Assembly: GCA_036278755.1 (NCBI GenBank)
Contig: DASUKL010000084.1
Coordinates: forward strand, 1-28,869
From: DASUKL01 sp036278755
Lineage (GTDB): Bacteria; Chloroflexota; Limnocylindria; Limnocylindrales; CSP1-4
Direction: 5' to 3'
Length of the DNA stretch: 28,869 bases
A program made the position numbers and the translations under genes. Each line of letters begins with the position of its first letter. Position 1 is the first letter of the stretch. Below are positions 1 through 7,373 of the stretch, piece by piece. Under the pieces are notes generated by a model that did no database searches, was not told where the DNA came from, and saw only the letters and a list, made by a program, of their open reading frames with translations.

Positions 1-133
1 CGGCCCGGAGGTCGTCGGGCAGCTCGTCAGCGACGGCCTCGGCGTAGGCCAGGAGCGGCCCATCGCCGCGCCACAGGGTGCCGTCGAAGTCGAGGATGAG
101 CAGGCCCCGCCGGCCGACGGGCGGCGCCTCCAC
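1..133 (-). CDS. HAD-family hydrolase, N-terminal fragment cut by the window edge
   Basis: Only the first 44 residues lie in the window. A GTG at 133-131 begins a frame that reaches LLILDFDGTLWRG, the HAD motif I, in which the first Asp is the expected nucleophile and the second the general acid. HAD proteins with this motif are mostly phosphatases. The start lies two bases after the aminotransferase stop (138-136), so the two genes are probably co-transcribed and translationally linked. Substrate and subfamily cannot be judged without the cap and motifs II-IV. The motif is unmistakable; the exact start is less certain. Confidence 0.75.
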   Translation of the reverse strand, partial: MEAPPVGRRGLLILDFDGTLWRGDGPLLAYAEAVADELPDDLRA

Positions 134-135
134 CT

Positions 136-1314
136 TCAGGCAGGGCTGTTGACTGCGGCGACCATGGCCTCCAGCCGGCGGAGGGCCTCGCTGAGGTTCT
201 CGCGGGAGTTGGCGTAGCTGATCCGGATGTGATCGCCGCCGAGGGTCCCGAAGGCCGTCCCCGAGAGGACGCAGACCCCCGCCTCATGAAGGGCCCGCTC
301 GGCGAAGGCCGGCCCATCGAGGCCCGTCGCGGAGACGTCGGGGAAGACGTAGAAGGCGCCCGACGGCCGGTGGCAGCGGATGCCGGGGATGGCGTTGAGG
401 CCGTCCACGATCAGGTCGCGCCGGGCCTTGAACTCATCGACCATGGCGACGATGGGGTCCTGCGGCCCACGGAGGGCCTCCACGGCGCCGATCTGGACGA
501 AGGTGGGGGCGCAGCTGATGGTGTTGATGATCAGCGTCCCGTAGGCCTCGCGGAGCGCATCAGGCACGATGGCGTAGCCCAGCCGCCAGCCGGTCATGGC
601 ATAGGTCTTGCTGAAGCCGTCGAGGACGATGGTCCGCTCGGCCATCCCCGGCAGCGAGGCGATCGAGACGTGCTCCGCGCCGTCGTAGAGGATGCGGGCG
701 TAGATCTCGTCGGCCAGGACGGCCAGGTCGTGGCGCTGGCAGAGCTCGGCGATGCGCTCCAAGTCGGGCCGGGTCAGGAAGCCGCCGGTGGGGTTGGCCG
801 GCGAGTTGAGGACCAGCAGTCGCGTGCGGGGCGTGATGAGCCCGGCCAGCTCGTCGATGTCGATCCGGAAGTCGTTCTCCATGCGGATCGGCAGGGGGAC
901 GGCCGTGGCGCCCACGAAACGGGTCAGCGACTCGTAGATGGGGTAGCCGGGGTCGGGCACGATGACCTCGTCGCCGGCGTCCACGAGGGCCAGGATGGCG
1001 TAGAGCATGACGCCCTTGCCGCCGACCGTGACGAAGACCCGGTCGGGGCTGACGGGGAAGCCCTTGCGCGCCTGCGCGTCCTCGGCGATGGCCTGGCGCA
1101 GGTCGGGGATGCCGGCGAACGGCGCGTAGTGCGTCTGGCCCGCGTCGAGGGCCACCTTGGCTGCCTCGCGGACGTTGGCTGGGGTGTCGAAATCGGGCTC
1201 GCCGATCTCGAGGTGGATGACCGACCTGCCGGTGGCCTCCAGGGCGCGGGCTCGGGCGGCGGCCTCGAAGGCGGTCTCGGTGCCGATGTCGGACATGCGT
1301 GCGGCGAGTCTCAT
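136..1314 (-). CDS. PLP-dependent class I/II aminotransferase (aspartate aminotransferase-like)
   Basis: This 392-residue protein is a full-length fold-type I aminotransferase, expected to move an amino group between an amino acid and a 2-oxoacid in the cytoplasm. Visible landmarks are the N-terminal substrate-loop region LEIGEPDFDTP (about 35-44), NPTG (174-177), ADEIY (201-205) with the Asp that contacts the PLP ring nitrogen, the Schiff-base Lys236 in DGFSKTYAMTGWRLGY, and a C-terminal HIRISYANS with the carboxylate-binding Arg. The pattern fits the AspAT I-gamma group, but the substrate cannot be fixed from motifs. The frame stays open far upstream, antisense to the neighbours; I chose ATG 1314 because homologues begin just before this point and a TATGAT box sits six bases upstream. 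ATG 1296 is an alternative. Confidence 0.9.
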   Translation of the reverse strand: MRLAARMSDIGTETAFEAAARARALEATGRSVIHLEIGEPDFDTPANVREAAKVALDAGQTHYAPFAGIPDLRQAIAEDAQARKGFPVSPDRVFVTVGGKGVMLYAILALVDAGDEVIVPDPGYPIYESLTRFVGATAVPLPIRMENDFRIDIDELAGLITPRTRLLVLNSPANPTGGFLTRPDLERIAELCQRHDLAVLADEIYARILYDGAEHVSIASLPGMAERTIVLDGFSKTYAMTGWRLGYAIVPDALREAYGTLIINTISCAPTFVQIGAVEALRGPQDPIVAMVDEFKARRDLIVDGLNAIPGIRCHRPSGAFYVFPDVSATGLDGPAFAERALHEAGVCVLSGTAFGTLGGDHIRISYANSRENLSEALRRLEAMVAAVNSPA

Positions 1315-1320
1315 GGCCGC

Positions 1321-1326
1321 ATCATA
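1321..1326 (-). promoter_or_regulatory. Candidate -10 box (TATGAT) of a leaderless aminotransferase transcript
   Basis: On the minus strand TATGAT is followed by six bases (GCGGCC) and then the ATG at 1314. A -10 box at this distance puts the transcription start at or next to the start codon, as in leaderless mRNAs. No convincing -35 or Shine-Dalgarno sequence is seen. It lies in the 45-bp divergent gap shared with the DUF2203 gene. Confidence 0.5.
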
Positions 1327-1359
1327 GCCACGGCCAGGGGCGTGCGAGAATCGATCGCG

Positions 1360-1758
1360 ATGGCCCGCTACTACAGCGTCGACGATGCCAACACCCTGCT
1401 CGGGGAGCTGCGGCCCCTGCTGGAGCGCCTCCGCCAGGACCGTGACAAGGTCGCCGAACGGCAGCGGGAGCTGGTCGCCTTCCGGGGCACGAACGGCAAC
1501 GCCAGCCACGTCGACGAACTGACGCGGCGCGAGGCGGCCATCGCCGTCATCGTGGCCGACATGGAGGCAGCCGTGCGGCGCATCGAGTCCTGGGACGTCA
1601 CCCTGCGCGACATCGGCTCGGGCCTGATCGACTTCCCGGCCCTGGCCAGCGGCCGCACCATCTGGCTCTGCTGGCGCCTGGGCGAGGACGACGTCGCCTG
1701 GTGGCACGAGCTGTCGACCGGCATCGCCGGCCGCAGGCCCCTGGCTGAGCTGACCTGA
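1360..1758 (+). CDS. DUF2203 family protein
   Basis: This 132-residue protein starts MARYYSVDDANTLL and has a helical first half (charged heptad-like stretch at about 15-40) and a compact end with GLIDFPALASGRTIWLCWRLGEDDVAWWHELSTGIAGRRPL. The run FPAL..GR..WLCWRLGE....WHE is the DUF2203 signature as I recall it. The family has no established function. It is complete in length. The gene is divergent from the aminotransferase and lies three bases before the DUF1786 gene, so the two probably form a bicistron. The ATG at 1360 begins the conserved ARYYSVDDAN block. A longer frame upstream is antisense to the aminotransferase and is not real. Confidence 0.8.
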   Translation: MARYYSVDDANTLLGELRPLLERLRQDRDKVAERQRELVAFRGTNGNASHVDELTRREAAIAVIVADMEAAVRRIESWDVTLRDIGSGLIDFPALASGRTIWLCWRLGEDDVAWWHELSTGIAGRRPLAELT

Positions 1759-1761
1759 CCC

Positions 1762-3045
1762 ATGCGGGCGCTGGCGATCGACGTCGGCACCGGGACCCAG
1801 GACGTCCTCCTCTTCGACGCCGATCGAGAGATCGAGAATGCGGTCCGGCTGGTCCTGCCCTCGCCCACCGTCATCGTGGCCGAGCGGATCCGGGCCGCGA
1901 CCCGGGAGCGGCGACCGGTCGTCTTGCGAGGCCGCATCATGGGCGGCGGGCCCTCCGCCTGGGCCGCCCGCGACCACGCCCTGGCCGGCCTGCCGATCGC
2001 CGTCACGACCGATGCTGGGCGCACCTTCGACGACGACCTGGCTGGTGTGAGGGCCATGGGCCTGCGCGTCGTCGAGCCCGATGAGGCGGCCGAGCTGGCC
2101 CGAACGCCGGGCGCCCAGGCGATCGAGTTCGGCGACCTCGACCTCGCGGGGCTGGAGGCCGCCCTGGCGCCGTTCGGGGTCGAACTGGGGGCCATCGATG
2201 CCCTGGCCGTCGCGGTCTTCGATCACGGCGCCGCCCCACCGGGGGTCTCGGACCGGCGCTTCCGGTTCGACCGCCTGGCGGAGCGGCTGGGCTCAGCTCC
2301 GGGGGCCGCGCTGGGCTCGACTGCCGGGGCCAGGCTGGGATCCGCGGAGCGACTCGATGCTGCCTCGGAGGTCCGGTCCGGCGCCGGGCTGGATGCCTTC
2401 GCTTACCGGGCGGCCGATGTGCCAACGGTCTTCACGCGCCTGCGGGCCGCGGCCGACACGGCCCAGGCCTGGCTGGCTGGCCGTGGCCAGGTCGGCGCGG
2501 CGGTGGTGGCCATGGACACGGGGCCGGCCGCCGTCCTGGGCGGCCTCGAGGATGCTCGGGCGCGGGCGGCCATGGCGCGGGGCCGGCCGATCGTGGCCGT
2601 CAACGTCGGCAACTTCCATGCTCTGGCCATGCGGGTCGGCCCGGACGGCCGTATCCAGGCCCTGATGGAGCATCACACCGGGGAGCTCGACCGGCCGCGG
2701 CTGGCCCGCCTCGTGGCCCGGACGGCCGCGGGCACGATCAGCGGCGCGGAGGTCTTCGCCTCGATGGGCCACGGCGCGCTGGTCGTCCCGGGCTGGAGGA
2801 GCGAGCGGCCCGGGGGCGGCGGTCTGCGGCCGCTGTTCCTCGTGACCGGGCCACGGCGCGACCTGCTCGGCGAGCGCATGGTGCGGGGCCTGGGTCGGGC
2901 TGCCTATGCCGTGCCCCACGGCGACATGATGCAGGCCGGGTCGTTCGGGCTGCTGCGGGCCCTGGCCCACCTCGACCCGACCTGGCGCGAGCCCGTCGAG
3001 CGTCGCTTGGGGCCTAGCCTGCGGACGTCGTCGCCCGGGGCCTAG
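1762..3045 (+). CDS. DUF1786 family protein, ASKHA-like N-terminal motif
   Basis: This 427-residue protein begins MRALAIDVGTGTQDVLLFD, followed by a conserved LVLPSPT segment; both match DUF1786, once tagged as a putative pyruvate formate-lyase activating enzyme without proof. DVGTGTQD looks like the phosphate-1 loop of the actin/sugar-kinase/Hsp70 (ASKHA) fold, and VVAMDTGPAAVLGG (about 250-262) and IVAVNVGNFHALAM (about 276-289) could be further loops; this is my inference. There is no CxxxCxxC radical-SAM motif, so the old activating-enzyme label is not supported. A Gly/Ala/Ser-rich stretch at about 178-205 looks like an inserted linker. ATG 1762 lies three bases after the DUF2203 stop. 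The C-terminus runs into a 28-bp tandem duplication that sets the stop codon. Confidence 0.75.
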   Translation: MRALAIDVGTGTQDVLLFDADREIENAVRLVLPSPTVIVAERIRAATRERRPVVLRGRIMGGGPSAWAARDHALAGLPIAVTTDAGRTFDDDLAGVRAMGLRVVEPDEAAELARTPGAQAIEFGDLDLAGLEAALAPFGVELGAIDALAVAVFDHGAAPPGVSDRRFRFDRLAERLGSAPGAALGSTAGARLGSAERLDAASEVRSGAGLDAFAYRAADVPTVFTRLRAAADTAQAWLAGRGQVGAAVVAMDTGPAAVLGGLEDARARAAMARGRPIVAVNVGNFHALAMRVGPDGRIQALMEHHTGELDRPRLARLVARTAAGTISGAEVFASMGHGALVVPGWRSERPGGGGLRPLFLVTGPRRDLLGERMVRGLGRAAYAVPHGDMMQAGSFGLLRALAHLDPTWREPVERRLGPSLRTSSPGA

Positions 3046-3064
3046 CCTGCGGACGCCGTCGCCT
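3009..3064 (+). repeat. 28-bp tandem duplication at the 3' end of the DUF1786 gene
   Basis: Two adjacent copies (3009-3036 and 3037-3064) begin ggggcctagcctgcggacg and differ at two positions. Because 28 is not a multiple of three, copy 1 is read through as Pro-Ser while copy 2 supplies the stop codon TAG (3043-3045). The present C-terminus is therefore set by the duplication. Confidence 0.85.
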
Positions 3065-3212
3065 GATGACTGGACCCAGAACAGGTCGGGCACTAGCCCG
3101 ACGCTTACATGAGGGCGGGGGCTGCGTCAGGCGACGATGCCGAAGCGGAGGGCCGGTCCAAAGCGGTCGAGGGGGCAGCCCGAGCGAGCCCAAGGTCAGG
3201 CCGAGCCGGGCC
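3046..3212. other. Convergent intergenic region with a short hairpin
   Basis: There is no credible gene here. GTCGGGC (3085-3091), loop ACTA and GCCCGAC (3096-3102) form a perfect 7-bp stem between two converging transcription units. No T-run follows on either strand, so a bidirectional terminator role is only a possibility. Confidence 0.45.
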
Positions 3213-4724
3213 TCAGTCGAAGTACTCGTCCTTGCCCGGGGCTTTGTAGCGGCCCCGGCTGAGGCGCTCGGCGAGGCGGCCCACGGCCTCTCGATGGGAG
3301 AAGCCCAGGCCGATGAGGATCAGGACGATGAAGTCCAGCGTGCCGGCCCCGGCCGCCGAGAGGTAGCCCAGCTGCTGGCCGATCTCGCCCTTGATCGAGA
3401 GGGCCGGGATGGTCGCGCCGATGAGGCCGAGGCGGAAGAACGGCGGCGCCGGGGCCAGGCTGGCCCGGACCGAGCTGGCCACCGGGGCGTCCGACTGCTG
3501 GCCACCGATGAGGAAGGCATACGAGCCGACGATGGCCGGGGCCGCGCCCGCGCTTGCCGCCGGGAGGTCGGTCTCGCTGAGCTCGTGCCAGCCGCTGATG
3601 CTGCCGGTCGACGCGTCAGGGATGGTCCAATAGAACGTGTTCGTGGGGCTGCCCGAGGCGTCCTCGCCGCCGGCCACATAGAGGCCCTCGTTGGCGGTCC
3701 AGCCGGCGGCCAGGGCCCGCGGTGCGGGCAGGTTCGCCGGGCCGGTGCTGGTGGCCCAGGTGCCGCTGGGCTCGCCCTGGGTGTCGAGGGCCAGGGCCAT
3801 CACCGTGTCGACGGCTTTACCGTCCGCCCCGACCCCGCCCAGGAGCCAGAGGAACGAGCCGGTCGTCGCGCCCACGGCGTCGGCCCGGGGCGCGGCCGCG
3901 CCGGTCCCGTCCCGCAACGCGTCGGCCACGTCCTCCTTGAAGGCCTGGAGGGTGGGCGGCTTGATGGTGGTGTCGAGGTCGGCCCGGTAGACCTTGTTGC
4001 TGACGCCGTCGCTCGTCCGGCCGCCGATGACCCAGATCGAGGAGGCACCCGGGATGCCCACGGCGCCGGCCAGCGGCTCGGGCAGCTGGAGGTTGGGCTG
4101 CGGCACCTTCTGCGACTCGAGCTGGTCGCCGGAGATCCAGCCCTTGAGTGAGCCGTTCTCCATGTCCCCCACGAAGACCGTATCGGTGGGCTTGCCGTCG
4201 GGGCCCAGCCCGCCGATGACGTAGGGCGCGCCGTTGAAGCTGACGACCGTGGCGTCGGCCCGCGGCGCCGGCAGCTTGGGCCCGTCGGTCCAGGCCGCCA
4301 GGTTGCCGTCGGTGGTGACGGTCGTCTGGAGGACCGAATCCGTGGGCCCGTCAGCCGTCTGGCCCCCCATGAGGAACAGCGTCGTCCCGAACTGGACGGT
4401 CTGGGCCTCCGTGCGACCGGCCGGCAGGGCCAGCTGGGCGGGGCTCGTGTCCCAGGGGATGACCGAGCCCGGCGGGGCCGGGCAGGGCAGGCTGCGGTTC
4501 ATGCCGTCACAGAAGTTGATGGGGCTGATGATGTTCGTGCCCAGGTCGATGGTCGGGAAGACCGTGAAGTAGTAGGCCCGGTCGGGGATGTAGCCCAGGG
4601 CGAAGATGATGGCCGAGAACCAGAAGAGGGCCTTGAGGAAGGCCCAGGCCCAGCCGTCGGCCTCGAGCAGGCCGAAGAAGGCGCGTTGGCTGATGGTGCC
4701 GGCGGGCAGCGCGCGTTGGGCCAC
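3213..4724 (-). CDS. Membrane-anchored kelch-repeat protein, last gene of the cytochrome bc operon
   Basis: This 503-residue protein has a predicted N-terminal membrane helix (about 27-45, FLKALFWFSAIIFALGYI), a long outer region with repeated kelch-like blades, and a hydrophobic segment near the C-terminus (about 458-473) before a basic tail. The blades show the kelch pattern of hydrophobic residues before a Gly pair, in LFLMGG, PYVIGG, IWVIGG, LWLLGG, LYVAGG and YAFLIGG, spaced about 50-70 residues apart, consistent with one six-bladed beta-propeller. Two cysteines (72 and 81) lie just after the first helix. The start is GTG 4724, with GGAGG seven bases before it. The gene lies 45 bases after the cytochrome c-cupredoxin gene, on the same strand. 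No redox motif is present. An assembly or docking role in the complex is inferred from position only. Confidence 0.8.
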   Translation of the reverse strand: MAQRALPAGTISQRAFFGLLEADGWAWAFLKALFWFSAIIFALGYIPDRAYYFTVFPTIDLGTNIISPINFCDGMNRSLPCPAPPGSVIPWDTSPAQLALPAGRTEAQTVQFGTTLFLMGGQTADGPTDSVLQTTVTTDGNLAAWTDGPKLPAPRADATVVSFNGAPYVIGGLGPDGKPTDTVFVGDMENGSLKGWISGDQLESQKVPQPNLQLPEPLAGAVGIPGASSIWVIGGRTSDGVSNKVYRADLDTTIKPPTLQAFKEDVADALRDGTGAAAPRADAVGATTGSFLWLLGGVGADGKAVDTVMALALDTQGEPSGTWATSTGPANLPAPRALAAGWTANEGLYVAGGEDASGSPTNTFYWTIPDASTGSISGWHELSETDLPAASAGAAPAIVGSYAFLIGGQQSDAPVASSVRASLAPAPPFFRLGLIGATIPALSIKGEIGQQLGYLSAAGAGTLDFIVLILIGLGFSHREAVGRLAERLSRGRYKAPGKDEYFD

Positions 4725-4769
4725 GCTAGTCCTCCATGAGCATCGTCGGGAGCACGACCGCCGCCGGCC

Positions 4770-5927
4770 TCAAGGCTCGATCACGATGTCGCCGTGCATC
4801 GTCTGGTAGTGGCCGGGGATCGTGCAGGCGAACTGGAACGAGCCGCTGCTGGGCACGGTCCAGGTGAAGGACTTGGTGCCGCTGCTGAAGGCCTCGACCC
4901 CGGTCAGGCTGGCGGTCGTGCCGGCCTGCAGGTCGGCCGCCGACCCGATGTAGAAGTCGTGGTCGAAACCGGCCGAGTTGGTGACCTGGAACTCCACCGT
5001 CTCACCGGCCTTGACGGCGACCGAGCTGAGCGTGGCCCCCGAGTCGTCGGTGATGGTCAGGCTGGCCGTCTCATCGACCTTGATGACCCGCGGGCTGGCC
5101 GCGGTGCCGGGGCTGGCGATGGGCGCGGCCGAGCCGCTGGGGGCGGACGAGGCCGGCGCCGCACCGATGACCCCGCTGGGGTTGCGCCAGCAGGCGGGCA
5201 CGCTGGCCGCGTCGGCGGCGGGCTTGTAGTCGGGATCGCGCCAGCCATGGACGGTCACCGGTGGAGGCTCCGTGGCTCCCGGTTGGGGCGCCGGCGGCTG
5301 GTACGTCCAGGTCGCGTCCTTGCTGGCCGTGATGAAGGCGATGAGATCGTTGATCTGCTCGTAGTTGAGCGGCCCCCCGTTCTCGTTGGACCACACGGGC
5401 ATGACGCTGTTGGCGTCACCGCAGACGTAGCGCCCGCCGACCGTCAGGACGGTCCGGATGTAGTTCGGATTGAGATGGCCCGTGCCGGGCAGGCCGGCCG
5501 CGGTGACCGCGTTGTAGAGCTTGGCCTGGTCGTTGAGGGGCGGACCCACGCCGCCCTGGCCGCTGTCGCCGTGGCACTGGGCGCAGTTGGCGAGGAACAG
5601 CTCGTAGCCGCGGCCGATGGCCACGACCTGCTGGTCCTGCGACTCCTGGGCCAGCCGGCTCGAGTCAGGCACGAGGGGGAAGCCCATGTCGTAGAACCAG
5701 TAGATGGGGATGAAGAGGGCCACGATCAGCACGGCCAGGAAGGCCACGCTGCGCGCATTGCCGCTCTGGCGGACGATCTGCGCCGCCCGCTCCTCGGTCA
5801 GGCCGACGCGATGGGTCCGCTCGCCGGCGTCGAAGCGCTCGACGCTGGCGCTTGCCTCGCGCGGCTGGATCTCGCTGGGACGCTCTTCGCTGGGCGTCAG
5901 CTCCCGCCCGGTCCGGTCCTCGCTCAT
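4770..5927 (-). CDS. Fused cytochrome c and auracyanin/plastocyanin-like cupredoxin, membrane-anchored
   Basis: This 385-residue protein has a charged cytoplasmic N-terminus (about 1-58), one membrane helix (about 60-80, SVAFLAVLIVALFIPIYWFY), a class I cytochrome c domain (about 100-210) with the heme site CAQCH and a likely distal Met in NSVMPVW, a Pro/Ser/Ala-rich linker (about 220-285), and a cupredoxin domain (about 285-385). The cupredoxin carries a complete type 1 copper set: His in GFDHDFYIG, then Cys, His and Met in FACTIPGHYQTMHGD. It should take electrons from the Rieske protein outside the membrane and pass them to a terminal oxidase or soluble carrier. Its start overlaps the Rieske stop by four bases (ATGA, 5927-5924). 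Separate c-type cytochromes or cupredoxins are the usual partners; the fusion is notable. Confidence 0.9.
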   Translation of the reverse strand: MSEDRTGRELTPSEERPSEIQPREASASVERFDAGERTHRVGLTEERAAQIVRQSGNARSVAFLAVLIVALFIPIYWFYDMGFPLVPDSSRLAQESQDQQVVAIGRGYELFLANCAQCHGDSGQGGVGPPLNDQAKLYNAVTAAGLPGTGHLNPNYIRTVLTVGGRYVCGDANSVMPVWSNENGGPLNYEQINDLIAFITASKDATWTYQPPAPQPGATEPPPVTVHGWRDPDYKPAADAASVPACWRNPSGVIGAAPASSAPSGSAAPIASPGTAASPRVIKVDETASLTITDDSGATLSSVAVKAGETVEFQVTNSAGFDHDFYIGSAADLQAGTTASLTGVEAFSSGTKSFTWTVPSSGSFQFACTIPGHYQTMHGDIVIEP

Positions 5928-6595
5928 ATGCAGCCCACCGGGGACTTGGGCGGGATGACGCCCGGCTGGCCGAGGGCCACGGGCAGCGGTCCGAGGGTGA
6001 TCTTGCTGGTGTCGACGGTCAGCACCCCGCCGCTGTCGACGCTGGTCGCGAAGCGGTCGAGGCTCCGCGGCGCCGGTCCCAGGCCCAGGACCTTCTGGCC
6101 CAGGCGGTCATAGCGGGAGCCGTGGCAGGGACACTCGAACCAGTAGTTGGTTATGCAGAAATTGGGCTTGCAGCCGAGGTGCGGGCAGCGCTGGTAGAGG
6201 GCCCGGACGTTGAGGCCCAGGCCGTCGCCGTCGGTGCTCACGCCGGCCACGAAGCCGCGGGAGGGGTCGATCAGCTGGATGTAGGCCCGGGCGGCCTGGA
6301 AGTAGGAGGGCGCGCCGTCCTTGATGCCGGCCCCCGTGATGGCCGGTGAGGCGGCCACCTCATCAAGCGTGCCCAGCTGCAGGGCGGCCCCGAAGCCACC
6401 GGCCAGGTTGGGCCACAGGAAGCCCACCGTGCCGCCCAGCACCTCGGTCAGCCAGAGGGCCATCCCGCCACCGATGGAGCGGCGTAGGAGGGTCCGCCGG
6501 GACAGGCCGGCCGGCTGACCGCCGCGCAGCGAACGCAGCGCGTCGCGGGTGAGCGCCTGGGGATGGTCGCCCCGGGTGAGTTGCCAGTTACCCAT
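5924..6595 (-). CDS. qcrA: Rieske [2Fe-2S] protein of the cytochrome bc complex
   Basis: This 223-residue protein has a twin-arginine-like N-terminal segment (SRRTLLRRSIGGG) before a hydrophobic stretch (GMALWLTEVLGGTVGFLWP), as expected for a Tat-exported membrane-anchored Rieske protein. The cluster-binding boxes are CPHLGC and, about 13 residues later, CPCHGSRYD; the first Cys and the His of each box bind the cluster and the remaining pair should form the disulfide. It oxidises quinol at the Qo site and reduces the cytochrome c/cupredoxin protein. I chose ATG 6595, which has GAGGGGG upstream and lies eight bases after the subunit IV stop; the longer open frame has no family-like sequence. 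The gene name follows Firmicutes usage. Confidence 0.92.
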   Translation of the reverse strand: MGNWQLTRGDHPQALTRDALRSLRGGQPAGLSRRTLLRRSIGGGMALWLTEVLGGTVGFLWPNLAGGFGAALQLGTLDEVAASPAITGAGIKDGAPSYFQAARAYIQLIDPSRGFVAGVSTDGDGLGLNVRALYQRCPHLGCKPNFCITNYWFECPCHGSRYDRLGQKVLGLGPAPRSLDRFATSVDSGGVLTVDTSKITLGPLPVALGQPGVIPPKSPVGCI

Positions 6596-6603
6596 GGCCC
6601 CCT

Positions 6604-7287
6604 CTACAGCGCGAACTCGAGCCCGGACACCCAGGGCAGGGTCCAGGAATAGCCGGGGCCCCGGAAGAAGGCCCCCACGAGCGTCACGGTCAGGCCGGCG
6701 ATGCAGAAGAACGAGAAGAGGAGGATGCCGGTCTTGCGGTCCGAGGGCTTGGCCGAGCCGCCGTCGCCGCGGGGGCCGCGGTCGATGTAGGGCACGAGGG
6801 CCGCGCCGACGAGGACGAAGGTGGGAGCCAGGACGCCGGCCACGGTGGGGTGGAAGTAGGCCAGCAGCTCCTGGAGGCCGACGAAGTACCACGGCGCCTT
6901 GGCCACGGCCGGGGTGACGTTGCCGTTGGCCAGCTCCTCGAGGGGGGCGTTGATGAAGAGGCCCATGAACAGCAGGAAGATGCTCATCATGGCCGCCGCG
7001 AAGAACTCGATCGAGAGCAGGTGGGGCCAGGTCAGGACGGTGTCGTCGGGCTCCTTCTGGACCCGCACCACGGCGTCCTGCTTGACCAGGGCCAGGAGGC
7101 GGTATGGCTTGGCCGCCATGGGCACGCGCTGCTTGTCGATCTCCGTCGTGCGGCGCTCGGCCGGGGCGGCGGGGACGGTCGTCCGAGGCCGGGCCGGGGC
7201 CTCGGCCGGGCGCGCCGCAGCGGGGCTCGGCTGAGGCAGCCGGGAGGGCTCGGCCTCGCCCGGGCGCTTGCTCTTCTCGTCGCTCAT
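6604..7287 (-). CDS. Cytochrome b subunit IV-like protein (C-terminal half of cytochrome b)
   Basis: This 227-residue protein has a Pro/Ala/Arg-rich N-terminal tail of about 55 residues, then three membrane helices (about 92-112, 142-165 and 187-207). The block KAPWYFVGLQELL is the Qo-site region; the position of the usual PEWY reads APWY, so the Glu is replaced, as seen in various menaquinol-using complexes. Together with the upstream b6-type subunit it makes a complete cytochrome b in two pieces, as in b6f and Firmicutes complexes. Unlike Bacillus QcrC it carries no fused heme c domain; that role falls to the later cytochrome c-cupredoxin gene. ATG 7287 overlaps the stop of a 29-codon mini-ORF as ATGA. 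Confidence 0.88.
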   Translation of the reverse strand: MSDEKSKRPGEAEPSRLPQPSPAAARPAEAPARPRTTVPAAPAERRTTEIDKQRVPMAAKPYRLLALVKQDAVVRVQKEPDDTVLTWPHLLSIEFFAAAMMSIFLLFMGLFINAPLEELANGNVTPAVAKAPWYFVGLQELLAYFHPTVAGVLAPTFVLVGAALVPYIDRGPRGDGGSAKPSDRKTGILLFSFFCIAGLTVTLVGAFFRGPGYSWTLPWVSGLEFAL

Positions 7288-7373
7288 GGTCGGTCGAAGC
7301 TCATGGTCGGTCGGTCATCCATCGTCCGTCGTCGATCTGTGCCCATCGTCGGTCGTCGTCCATCCCTGCTCAT
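7284..7373 (-). CDS. 29-codon mini-ORF made of ATG-bearing repeats between the two cytochrome b genes
   Basis: An ATG at 7373 overlaps the cytochrome b stop as ATGA, and this frame ends in a TGA at 7286-7284 that overlaps the subunit IV start, again as ATGA. The 29-residue product is basic and repetitive, with recurring R-R-P-T-M or D-R-P-T-M motifs. The DNA consists of degenerate units ending in GACSGACSATG, with ATGs at 7373, 7346, 7322, 7304 and 7287. The last unit (15-bp copies at 7282-7296 and 7299-7313) is duplicated at a 17-base offset, which shifts frame exactly into subunit IV. It may be a coupling device with no function for the peptide, or merely a repeat expansion. The reading frame is plain; that it is translated is inference. 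Confidence 0.45.
   Translation of the reverse strand: MSRDGRRPTMGTDRRRTMDDRPTMSFDRP

Noticed and set aside
229..1758. A 509-codon open frame on the plus strand running into the DUF2203 gene
   Set aside because: Its first two thirds are antisense to the aminotransferase and rich in Gly/Asp/Val/Arg, as expected for the mirror frame of high-GC coding DNA. Only 1360-1758 shows family motifs.
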